A DNA stretch of 21,105 bases, from contig DIKH01000125.1 of NCBI GenBank assembly GCA_002424495.1, forward strand, positions 2,606-23,710, written 5' to 3'. The notes under the pieces are model-generated. The model did no database searches. It saw nothing but the letters and a program-made list of their open reading frames with translations, and had not been told where the DNA came from. A program made the translations under genes and the position numbers. Positions 8,801 to 16,900 of this stretch are shown in pieces. Source of the DNA: Desulfobacteraceae bacterium UBA5623 (GTDB taxonomy: Bacteria; Desulfobacterota; DSM-4660; Desulfatiglandales; Desulfatiglandaceae). Positions within the stretch are counted from its first letter, which is position 1, and each line of letters starts with the position of its first letter.

Positions 8801-9369
8801 CCAATGAAGCGCGCAAACGTGCAGATGCACTCGAAGCCAGGCTACAGAAACGAATGACGGAATTGAAGCTGGAAGCGCAACTGTCCCCGCTCCCTCCCGT
8901 CGTTTTAGGCGGGATGCTCGTTATCCCACAGGGGCTCATAAACAAGCTGTCGCCATCCAAGGCCCCTGAATCGTTATCTTCAGCTCTGAAGGACACTCAG
9001 GCCGCTGGTGCCCGCGCACGACAGATCGTCATGGACATTGAGCGCAGTCTGGGCTATGAGCCCATTGACCGGGAAATGGAAAAACTGGGCTATGATATTG
9101 AAAGCCGTATCCCCGGCACGGGTAAATTGCGCTTCATCGAGGTTAAAGGCCGAGTCACTGGTGCAGCCATCATCACGGTCACCCGGAACGAAATCCTATA
9201 TTCCCTGAACAAACCGGATGATTTTTTCCTCGCCATCGTCGAGTTTGACGGTGAGGACCACCATGTGTATTATCTCCGGAGACCGTTCCAGCGCGAACCG
9301 GATTTCGGAGTGACAAGCGTTAATTACTGCTTCAGCGAACTCTTGGGAAAGGCGGGGCCTCCGGTATGA
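5809..9369 (+). CDS. SNF2/DEAD-like helicase with C-terminal DUF3883 (HmaA/DrmD-like)
   Basis: A 1186-aa superfamily 2 DNA translocase. Motif I DDPGAGKT lies near residues 129-136, motif II DEAH at 232-235, motif III as TATPHNG near 270, and the helicase C-terminal lobe holds TDAAGEGINLQ and QRFGRIHRIGQ (about 612-622). A long charged helical region and a second globular part follow. The last about 90 residues (from GYDIESRIPG, about 1094) match DUF3883, with the E-x-K of FIEVKGR resembling a PD-(D/E)xK nuclease fold. This architecture is that of the helicase in DUF1156/DUF499 defence loci and of DISARM DrmD. No good Shine-Dalgarno precedes the ATG. The stop overlaps the next start as ATGA (9366-9369), implying translational coupling. 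Probable role: ATP-driven movement on invading DNA coupled to restriction. Confidence 0.92.
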   Translation: MSTLEDLTPNAAVKGILPDCLVTVVSIQWFGSEALELTYKDPTGKVANELLFRHDENRIEVAYQGRPWSFDGDGDLFRLVSEAHRIRLAHLFDPVLAVHTSIVEPLPHQITAVYEEMLPRQPLRFLLADDPGAGKTIMAGLFIKELIVRGDLQRCLIVCPGSLAEQWQDELYHRFHLPFEILTNDKLESARTGNWFLENNLVIARLDKLSRNEDVQAKLQAPDCRWDLVVCDEAHKMSATYFGGEIKYTKRYKLGQLLSKLTRHFLIMTATPHNGKEADFQLFMALLDGDRFEGRFRDGVHVSDVSDLMRRMVKEQLLKFDATPLFPERRAYTVPYKLSDAEAILYKAVTEYVREEFNRAEALQNDKRAGTVGFALTILQRRLASSPEAIYQSLRRRKERLESRLRELEILQRGAYLSSEIYAEGPTLDPEDVEDLEDTSAEEAEAAEEQILDQATAARTITELKAEIEILRHLESLALTVRRGGEDRKWIELAHLLSEIFTPAALADCVAEEPATYGSSPRQKLVVFTEHRDTLAYLDQRITTLLGRKESVVCIHGGIGREERTKIQESFRHDPEVRVLIATDAAGEGINLQRAHLMVNYDLPWNPNRIEQRFGRIHRIGQTEVCHLWNLVADETREGEVYKALLDKLEEARKALGGQVFDVLGKLQFEGRPLRYLLIEAVRYGERPEIRARLNQVVANAFDRTRIQNLIEERALARDSMDVSRVHRVREEMERAEARRLQPHYIESFFIEAFKRLGGNVRQREPRRYEITNVPAPIRNRDRLIGIGEPVLHRYERIVFEKNLINPQGLPLAAFICPGHPLLDATLDIIIERHRDLLRRGAVLIDERDPGDQPRLLLYLEHAIQDAGVTRAGNRRIVSKRMLYVEMDKAGSARHLHYAPYLDYRLLRNGEPDVDTILSRPECAWISRDLEQKAQSYAIAHVVPEHLGEVRAGRVELIAKTEAAVKDRLTKEISYWDHRAEELKLQEQAGKPNARLNSNEARKRADALEARLQKRMTELKLEAQLSPLPPVVLGGMLVIPQGLINKLSPSKAPESLSSALKDTQAAGARARQIVMDIERSLGYEPIDREMEKLGYDIESRIPGTGKLRFIEVKGRVTGAAIITVTRNEILYSLNKPDDFFLAIVEFDGEDHHVYYLRRPFQREPDFGVTSVNYCFSELLGKAGPPV

Positions 9370-10223
9370 TCTATAAACTCACAAATGTCGGCAGCAATAG
9401 CGACGGGTTTAATGCGCTTGCGACCCTGGCTGCAACTACCAATGATATCGAATATTCCTCTTTGGAACTGAGCTTTGCCGGAGTCTCTTGGTTTGATGCG
9501 AACATGGTTGCCCCATTGGGTGTTGTCCTGGCCCACGTTCTGGACCGGTATAACACGGTTTCTATTGTTGATCTTGCATGGGGACAGAAATCCATTCTCC
9601 AGCGTAATGGTTTTCTGGACGGGTTCGGTTACCCGGCGCCAACGAATTGGGGAGGCACAGTGCTCCCCTATATCCGCTATAAGATCACGGAAGCACATCG
9701 GTTTTACGATTATCTCGACGAATATCTGCCGGGAAAGGGGATGCCGGAAATGACCAGCGACTTTTCCCTCCGATTTCAGCAAAGCCTGGGAGAAATTTTT
9801 ATCAATTCGCAGGTACATTCCAACTCAAGGTTGGGAGTGTTTGTCTGTGGACAGTTCTATCCTGCCAAACAACGGTTGGATATCTCCATGGCCGATGCGG
9901 GAATCACCATCCCCGGAAGGATAAACCGTCGATTCAAAATAAACATGCCTCCTGTTAAGGCCTTGCGCTGGGCTTTAATTGAAGGCCACACCACCAAGCA
10001 GGACAGCCCTGGTGGCGTGGGACTGAAATTGATCCATGATTTCGTTACCCTCAATGGCGGATGTTTTCAGATTGCCAGTGGAAGAGCCTTTTGGGAGTTC
10101 CATCATGGCGTGGAAAAATTTCTAGAACTGGGGCATGATTTTCCCGGCACAGTGGTGAATCTTGAGGTATATACTGCTGACAAAAAATCTTATGGAGCCA
10201 AAAAATCCTCAGTGGAGATGTGA
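9366..10223 (+). CDS. RsbW-like GHKL ATPase with N-terminal STAS-like region
   Basis: A 285-aa two-part protein. Residues 1-100 have a STAS-like pattern (LELSFAGVSWFDANMVAPLG). Residues from about 130 form a histidine-kinase-type ATPase (HATPase_c_2). The N-box is E143-x3-N147-x3-H151 (GEIFINSQVH), the same spacing as the catalytic box of SpoIIAB and RsbW serine kinases. The D-box is D177-A-G-I-T-I-P, with the second Gly replaced by Thr. The G2 box is GGVGL (216-220). There is no membrane segment and no phospho-acceptor His domain, so it is not a sensor histidine kinase. It overlaps the helicase stop by 4 bases, and its stop lies 3 bases before the DUF4325 ATG. Inferred role: the kinase-like member of a partner-switching pair controlling the following gene products. 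It has not been reported, as far as I recall, as a core Hma component. Confidence 0.8.
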   Translation: MIYKLTNVGSNSDGFNALATLAATTNDIEYSSLELSFAGVSWFDANMVAPLGVVLAHVLDRYNTVSIVDLAWGQKSILQRNGFLDGFGYPAPTNWGGTVLPYIRYKITEAHRFYDYLDEYLPGKGMPEMTSDFSLRFQQSLGEIFINSQVHSNSRLGVFVCGQFYPAKQRLDISMADAGITIPGRINRRFKINMPPVKALRWALIEGHTTKQDSPGGVGLKLIHDFVTLNGGCFQIASGRAFWEFHHGVEKFLELGHDFPGTVVNLEVYTADKKSYGAKKSSVEM

Positions 10224-10225
10224 TT

Positions 10226-10582
10226 ATGAACGAACCTATCATTATTCGAGTTTCTGACCTTGTCGGCGGCCCCCGCGCCGTGGATGCGGCAGATGGAGAA
10301 AAAATTTTTGAGAAGATATTACCCTTGCTTCAAGACGGAAGAGATGTCAGGCTTTCATTTGAGGGTATTAGTATGGTCATCACGGCCTTTCTCAACACCG
10401 CCATAGGGAAACTTTACGGTGTCCTGCCGGAGGATCAGGTAGACAGGATGCTTAAAGTGAAAAATCTACTTCCGCTGTTTCAGCCTTCTCTGGAAAAGTC
10501 CGTTGAATGGTCGAAGGCCTATTACCGTGATCCGGAACGTCTGCAAAAAGCCATCATGGAGGAGTTGGATGATGAGGAATAA
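10226..10582 (+). CDS. STAS-like DUF4325 protein
   Basis: A 118-aa protein with the DUF4325 pattern: an amino strand (IIIRVSDLVGGPRAVDAADG), the strand-turn-helix VRLSFEGISMVITAFLNTAI, and a C-terminal helical tail rich in Asp and Glu. DUF4325 is a STAS-like fold related to anti-sigma-factor antagonists. The usual Ser at the tip of the STAS loop is not obvious here: the loop reads MVITAFLN, leaving Thr as the only hydroxyl candidate. A GTG at 10220 overlaps the previous stop, but GGAG at 10213-10216 is better spaced for the ATG at 10226. Its 3' end overlaps the PIN gene by 11 bases. Inferred role: binding partner of the RsbW-like ATPase, and possibly of the PIN nuclease. Confidence 0.8.
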   Translation: MNEPIIIRVSDLVGGPRAVDAADGEKIFEKILPLLQDGRDVRLSFEGISMVITAFLNTAIGKLYGVLPEDQVDRMLKVKNLLPLFQPSLEKSVEWSKAYYRDPERLQKAIMEELDDEE

Positions 10583-11120
10583 GGCCTACGACGCCCGCAG
10601 CTACAGGTTTACAGATAAAGATGCCGTTCTCCCTGACGCGAATATCTGGCTCTACCTTTACGGGCCGGCTGCAACTCCGGGAAGTTGGACTGTAACAACC
10701 TATTCAAATATTTTTTCACGTATCCTTTCCGCCGGTACACGAATGTTTCTGGATGTTCTGGTACTTGTGGAGTTTATTAACCGGTTTGCACGCCTTGAGA
10801 TGATACGTCTCCAGCCAACGCAGAAAGACTTTAAGGCCTTTCGTCAATCAGCCGATTTCCCTCCCGTGGCCGAGGCGATTGAGACACAAGTCACACAGAT
10901 ACTCATGAACTGCCAGCCGATTAATCACCCATTTGCCGAGTGGAACCTTGGTGGCTTGCTGAAGGATTTCGCAACAGGAAACGAAGACTGTAACGACCAG
11001 CTCATTGCCGAGAATTGCCGAAAACATGGGCTCGCGTTACTAACAAACGACCGCGATTTTACACAAGGAGGGATTTCGGTTTTTACAGCCAACAATAAAC
11101 TTCTGATGGCATGTCCATGA
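10572..11120 (+). CDS. PIN-domain nuclease (VapC-like fold)
   Basis: A 182-aa PIN-fold protein. The acidic residues expected for metal binding are present: D22 in LPDANIWLYLY, the Glu of LVLVEFINRF, D142 in CNDQLIAENC, and D160 and D163 in LLTNDRDF. An ATG at 10569 is directly upstream of 10572; GGAGGAG (10558-10564) inside the preceding gene serves either, with better spacing for 10572. The longer open frame from 10503 reads through the DUF4325 gene and is not likely to be used. The gene overlaps DUF4325 at its start and the methylase at its end, so it belongs to the operon. Unlike VapBC pairs there is no ribbon-helix-helix or AbrB-type antitoxin next to it; the STAS-like partner is the nearest candidate for control. 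The RNA substrate is unknown. Confidence 0.82.
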   Translation: MRNKAYDARSYRFTDKDAVLPDANIWLYLYGPAATPGSWTVTTYSNIFSRILSAGTRMFLDVLVLVEFINRFARLEMIRLQPTQKDFKAFRQSADFPPVAEAIETQVTQILMNCQPINHPFAEWNLGGLLKDFATGNEDCNDQLIAENCRKHGLALLTNDRDFTQGGISVFTANNKLLMACP

Positions 11121-13909
11121 ATGTAGCCCATCGCAAAAAACTCATTGAGGTAGCCCTGCCTCTACCCGAGATCAATGACGCATCTGCCTACGACAAGATG
11201 CCGGGGATCGGTCCCCATCCCAAGGGCATTCACCACTGGTGGGCGCGGTTGCCGCTCCCTACTGCCCGGGCTGTATTGTTCGCTTCGGTAGTGACCGACC
11301 CGTCCGACGACCCGGCGTGGAAAGATAAACCCGAAGCAGATCAGAACGCCGAACGCGAACGGCTCTTTGGAATTGTGCGGCGGATGATGCAGAAGAGGCT
11401 GCACGAGCATCCCGAGATATATGCGGAGGCCCGAGCCGAGATGCTCAAACATTGCGATGGGAAACTCCCCTTTGTATTTGATCCATTTGCCGGTGGTGGT
11501 TCAATACCGCTTGAGGCCAATCGTTTGGGCTTTGAGGCCCATGCGGGAGATCTCAACCCCGTGGCCGTCCTTCTCAATAAATGCAATCTGGAGATTGCCC
11601 CGCGATGGGCAGGTCACCCTCCGGTCAATCCTGAAGCCCGTAGCAGGATCGGCGGTAAAGAACCATGGCCGGGCACGCATGGGCTAGCCGAGGACGTGCG
11701 CTACTATGGACGGGTTATCCGGGAAAGGGCCATGTCCAAAATCGGTCACTTGTATCCGAAAGTAAAATTGCCAAAGGAATACGGGGGCGAGGAGACCAAC
11801 GTAATTGCCTGGATCTGGGCACGGACTATTAAATGCTCCAACCCAGCATGCGGTGCGCCTGCACCGTTGATCCGATCTTTTTGGTTGGCTCGAAAAAAGC
11901 CGATCTTTGTTCACGTAAGACCTGTCCTCGATAGAATCAATAAAACTGCCGAGTTCATTGTAGTTAACGGGGACAGGCCGGAAAAGGAAACAACCAGTGG
12001 TAAAGGCGCACGTTGTCTATTCTGCGATACATTTTTTAAAAAAGCAGAGGTGCGGGACTTATCTGTCAGACATGGTGTAGGAACTATCCCTTTGGCAGTG
12101 GTGGCCGATGGACCTCGTGGTAGAGTTTATTTGCCGAGCACTTCTGCTGATATCAACAACATCTCCAGTCCCTTTGTCGATCAAGTCGATCAACCCATGA
12201 CTAATGATCGGCGTTGGTTTTCCCCGCCGCTGTATGGAATGCCCAACTTTACAGATCTATTCACCCCACGCCAGCTAACAGCGATGGTGACGTTTAGCGA
12301 TCTAGTGAAAGAGATCAGCGAGGATGTGCTTCGGGATGCTGAGAATGCAGACTTGCTGGCTGACGCCGCTACAGCCTACGCCAGTGCAGTAACAACTTTC
12401 CTTGCGCTGGCTGTAGATCGGTGTGCGGATTTCAATAATGCACTATGCAGATGGAAGCCAAGCGGCCAACAAACCATGCAGCTTTTTGCCCGGCAAGCTA
12501 TTCCAATGGTTTGGGATTTCACCGAACCGAATATCATGGGGGAAAAGGCTGTATGTTGGGCTACAGCAGTCAGTATTGAAGCTGACGCAATAGGAACTGT
12601 CGCGGTTGACGGAGAAAAAGCTTGCTCTGCTCAACAAATTGATGCGGCCATGGGTATAAATGGGTTGCAAAATCTACTTATCAGTACTGATCCGCCATAC
12701 TACGACAACATTGGATATGCGGCACTTTCCGATTTCTTTTATGTCTGGCTCCGCCGCACTGTGGGAGGGCTCTACCCCGACCTCTTCGGCACGATTCTGG
12801 TACCCAAGATGGCGGAACTTACCGCCTCGCCGGAGCGATTTGAGGGTGACAGGGCAAAAGCCAAGGAACATTTCGAGTCCGGCTTCCGCAAGTCATTTAC
12901 CGCCCTGCGCGATAAGATGGACCTGCGTTTCCCATTAACAGTATATTATGCATTTAAGCAGGATGACGAACAGGTTGGAGGAGATGACACCGAAAGGAAC
13001 GGCAGTGTAGACTTGACCACCGGCTGGGAGACCCTGCTCGAAGCACTTATTTCCAGTGGATTTCAGATTACGGCTACCTGGCCGGTTCGTGCCTCACAGA
13101 AGTGGCGTATGGTATCTATGGGCACCAATGCACTGGCGTCCTATATCGTCTTGGCCTGCCGTCCCCGTTCAACCGATGCACCCCAATGCGGCCGTCGTGA
13201 CTTCATAAACGAACTCAAGCGCGATCTGCCCATTTCACTCCGTCATCTCCAGCAAGGCAACGTGGCTCCCGTAGACTTTGCCCAGGCGGCCATTGGTCCG
13301 GGGATGGCCATCTATTCGAAATACAGCCGCATCCTCGAATCCAGCGGTCAGGCCATGACCGTGCGCACAGCCCTTGGGCTGATCAACCAGATGCTCACCG
13401 AGGTATTGAGTGAGCAGGAAGATGAGTTTGACAATAACACCCGCTGGGCCTTGGCGTGGTTTGAGCAGAAGGGCTTTGCCGAAGGTGAGTTTGGAGAGGC
13501 GGAATTGCTGAGCAAGGCCAAAGTAACATCCGTGAACGGACTGGTACAGGCTGGCATCCTTTCATCCAAGGCCGGAAAGGTTCGTCTGCTGCGGTCTGAC
13601 GAGCTTCCAGCCTCCTGGGACCCGGTTACTGACAGCAGAATTCCGGTGTGGGAGATGACCCATCATCTCATCCGCATTTACCATGTAGAACAAAAGGGTG
13701 AGTTGGCTACCGCAGAAATGCTGCGCAAGCTGAGCTCTTACGGGGAGATGGCCCGCGACTTGGCCTATCGGCTGTTTAGCGTCTGCGAGCGGAAAAAGCT
13801 CTCTCAAGAAGCACAGGGTTACAATGCCCTGGTTCTTGCCTGGCCGGAGATCTCTCGACTCACACAGGAAAAGTTGACTGAAAAATTAAAACAAACATCA
13901 TGGATATAA
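11111..13909 (+). CDS. DUF1156 adenine-specific DNA methylase (HmaB/DrmMI-like)
   Basis: A 932-aa N6-adenine DNA methyltransferase. The DUF1156 N-terminus is clear (KLIEVALPLPEIND, then HPKGIHHWWARLPLPTARAV). Motif I, the S-adenosylmethionine site, is DPFAGGGSIP near residues 124-133. Motif IV is DPPYYDNI at 527-534. Between them a zinc ribbon is likely: C242-x4-C247 and C302-x2-C305. The large insert between motifs I and IV and the roughly 400-residue C-terminal part probably hold target recognition. The start overlaps the PIN stop; ATGs at 11111 and 11117 are both possible, the second forming an ATGA overlap, and no strong Shine-Dalgarno is seen, suggesting coupled translation. Expected role: marking host DNA so that the helicase/ATPase complex spares it. 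DUF1156 methylases occur in DISARM class 1 and in Hma-type loci. Confidence 0.93.
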   Translation: MSMNVAHRKKLIEVALPLPEINDASAYDKMPGIGPHPKGIHHWWARLPLPTARAVLFASVVTDPSDDPAWKDKPEADQNAERERLFGIVRRMMQKRLHEHPEIYAEARAEMLKHCDGKLPFVFDPFAGGGSIPLEANRLGFEAHAGDLNPVAVLLNKCNLEIAPRWAGHPPVNPEARSRIGGKEPWPGTHGLAEDVRYYGRVIRERAMSKIGHLYPKVKLPKEYGGEETNVIAWIWARTIKCSNPACGAPAPLIRSFWLARKKPIFVHVRPVLDRINKTAEFIVVNGDRPEKETTSGKGARCLFCDTFFKKAEVRDLSVRHGVGTIPLAVVADGPRGRVYLPSTSADINNISSPFVDQVDQPMTNDRRWFSPPLYGMPNFTDLFTPRQLTAMVTFSDLVKEISEDVLRDAENADLLADAATAYASAVTTFLALAVDRCADFNNALCRWKPSGQQTMQLFARQAIPMVWDFTEPNIMGEKAVCWATAVSIEADAIGTVAVDGEKACSAQQIDAAMGINGLQNLLISTDPPYYDNIGYAALSDFFYVWLRRTVGGLYPDLFGTILVPKMAELTASPERFEGDRAKAKEHFESGFRKSFTALRDKMDLRFPLTVYYAFKQDDEQVGGDDTERNGSVDLTTGWETLLEALISSGFQITATWPVRASQKWRMVSMGTNALASYIVLACRPRSTDAPQCGRRDFINELKRDLPISLRHLQQGNVAPVDFAQAAIGPGMAIYSKYSRILESSGQAMTVRTALGLINQMLTEVLSEQEDEFDNNTRWALAWFEQKGFAEGEFGEAELLSKAKVTSVNGLVQAGILSSKAGKVRLLRSDELPASWDPVTDSRIPVWEMTHHLIRIYHVEQKGELATAEMLRKLSSYGEMARDLAYRLFSVCERKKLSQEAQGYNALVLAWPEISRLTQEKLTEKLKQTSWI

Positions 13910-13920
13910 GGAGCTGATCC

Positions 13921-16900
13921 ATGGCTATCACCAATCACGAGCGGGTCGGCAAAATGCTTGAGATCTTTTGCTCGGGCCTGCGGCCATTTATCGAAAGAGA
14001 GCTTAAAAACAGCTTTCAGGATGCCTGGTTCGAAGAGGCCCGGCGCGCGATTCGGGACCCGCAGATTCAGCTTCCGGGCACTGCTGATAAGCCTCAGTGG
14101 GATGCATCCGCCATTCTCATCATCATGTGGAATCTGTGGAATGATGTATTCCGAAAAACCCTCGGCCATGCAGAACGAAGCATGGTGAGCGAACTGCGCG
14201 AGGCGCGCAACCGATGGGCTCATCAGCGACCGTTTTCCACGGATGACGCCTACCGGGCGCTGGATAGTGCTGCCCGACTCCTCTCCTCCGTATCCGCTGC
14301 CAGTCAGGCCGATGCGGTCGAAAAGATGAAGATGGAGCTTTTGCGGGTGCGCTTTGACGAGCAGGTGCGTACGGAGCGACGCAGAGTCTCCGCCACTGTG
14401 GAAAGCGAGGCTGCTACAGTCCGGGGCCTTAAACCCTGGCGCGAAGTAGTGAGTCCGCACAAGGATGTGGCCAGTGGCCGCTATCAGCAGGCGGAATTTG
14501 CCGCCGATCTCTGGCAGGTGCATATGGGTGAGGGCGGCCCGGAATACCATGATCCTGTAGAGTTTTTTCGTCGCACCTTTCTGACGGAAAGTCTCAAGCA
14601 ACTGCTTTTAGGCGCTGTGGGTCGTCTTTGCGGGACCGGCGGCGACCCTGTCGTACAACTTCAGACCAATTTTGGCGGCGGCAAGACCCATTCCATGCTG
14701 GCGCTCTATCATCTTTTTTCCGGCACACCGTCCTCAAATCTTCCCGGCATGGAAGGTATTCTAAAGGGCACAAGCATCGAGACGATTCGGAAAGTTAAGC
14801 GCGTAGTGCTGGTAGGGAACAAAATCTCTCCAGGAAACCCGGTGACCAAACCGGATGGGACAATGGTCTGCACGCTTTGGGGCGAACTCGCCTGGCAGCT
14901 TGGGGGAAAGAGCGCGTACGAGCGCGTGCGTGCGGACGACGAAAAGGCCACCAGCCCAGGTGACGTGCTGCGGGAGTTATTCAATGAATATGGGCCTTGC
15001 CTGATCCTGATCGATGAGTGGGTGGCCTATGCCAGGCAGTTACATGACCAAAGCGATCTTCCCGGCGGCAGTTTCGAGACCCATTTTACCTTTGCTCAGG
15101 CCCTCACAGAGGCGGCGAAAGCCGCTCAAAAGACGCTGGTAGTGATCAGTCTGCCGGCATCGGATACCGGTGGATCTCCCCACGCCCAGGCCGATGACAT
15201 GGAAGTGGGAGGAGAGCGAGGCCGCGCGGCATTGGACCGGCTTAGGAATGCCGTAGGACGTGTGGAGGCCTCGTGGCGGCCGGCAAGCGCCGAAGAGGGC
15301 TTCGAGATTGTAAGAAGGCGGCTGTTTGAACCTCTCGTCGAACAACACCAATTCATTTCCCTCGACAACACGGCCAAATCCTTTTATGACCTTTACCGGA
15401 CCCAGCATCAGGAGTTCCCTCCAGAATGCCGGGATGCGGATTACGAAAAGCGTTTGAAGGCCGCCTTCCCCATTCATCCGGAAATATTTGACCGGCTTTA
15501 CTCGGACTGGTCCACCCTGATAAAATTTCAACGAACCCGTGGCGTCCTGCGTCTGATGGCTGCGGTAATCCACAGCCTGTGGGAAAAAGGCGATCACAGT
15601 CCCATGATCCTGCCCTCCAATGTGCCCATCAATGACCCGCGTGTACAGTTTGAACTGACACGCTACCTTTCGGACAACTGGGTGCCAGTTATTGAGAAGG
15701 ATGTGGACAGTCCGAATTCACTCCCTCTGCGCATAGATGGTGAGGTGCCCAATCTAGGCAAATTCTCTGCATGCAGACGGGTGGCACGAACAATATACCT
15801 TGGTTCAGCGCCCACTTCTAAGGCTGCTAACAAAGGGTTGGAGGATCGGCGGGTTAAACTGGGCTGTGTAATGCCCGGAGAGTCTCCCGCGGTTTTTGGC
15901 GATGCCTTGCGCCGGCTTGCTGCAGCCGCCACTTACCTGTATCAGGACGGTGCCCGTTACTGGTATTCGACCCAACCTACCGTGACCAAACTGGCAGAAG
16001 ATCGGGCCGAACAATTGAAAGGCGATCCGGATGCCGTAGTTACCGAGATCCGTAATCGCGTGAGTGAGGCAAAAAAGCACCGCAGTGATTTCTGCGGAGT
16101 GCACCCCATGCCCCTTACCTCCGCTGATGTGGAAGACAGCCCTGAAGCGCGACTGGTTATACTTGGGATTGAGTATTCACATACCAGGGAAACCCATAGC
16201 CCGGCCATTGCAGCGGCCATGTCGATTCTGGAGAATAGGGGAAAAGCTCCCAGACTTTATCGTAATGCACTCGTTTTCTTGGCACCGGATAAAACCAGGT
16301 TGCAGGACCTGGACGAAGCAGTGAGGAGGTATCTCGCATGGAGTTCCATAGTATCGGAGGCAGATGAGCTGGATCTGTCACCTAACCAGCAACGCCAGGC
16401 CCAAACCCAAAGGGAAGCGGCCAACAATGTGGTTAATGTGAGATTGCCGGAGACTTTTCAGTGGCTCATCGTGCCGGTGCAGGAATCCCCTCAGGCCGGA
16501 ATTGAATGGCAGATAATACGATTGACAGGGCAAGACCCTTTAGCGGTAAGGGTTTCCAAAAAACTTAAAAACGATGGACTTCTGCTTGTTCAATTTGCCC
16601 CGACGCTCTTGCGCCTTGAGCTTGACCGGATACCCTTATGGCGCAGTATTGAATCAGGGCAGGCAAATCACGTCAGTATCAAACAACTTGCTGAAGATTT
16701 TGCACGATACATCTACCTGCCAAGGCTTCAAAAAACATCGGTCCTTGTCAATGCTGTCAGCGATGGAACTTGCCTGCTGACGTGGCAAAAGGATTCGTTT
16801 GCCTACGCAGAGAGTTTTGATGAGATTGCAGGAAGGTATCGCGGGCTCCGCTTTGGGCAGCAGGTTGATGTGTCAGAAGATAACCTTTATGGGCTTCTGG

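Noticed and set aside
10503..10571. Upstream extension of the PIN frame
   Set aside because: It lies wholly within the DUF4325 gene in another frame, and the PIN fold begins only after 10572 where GGAGGAG is correctly spaced.
13819..14601. 260-codon minus-strand ORF across the methylase/DUF499 junction
   Set aside because: Shadow of two well-supported genes, with no ribosome site and no recognisable domain.
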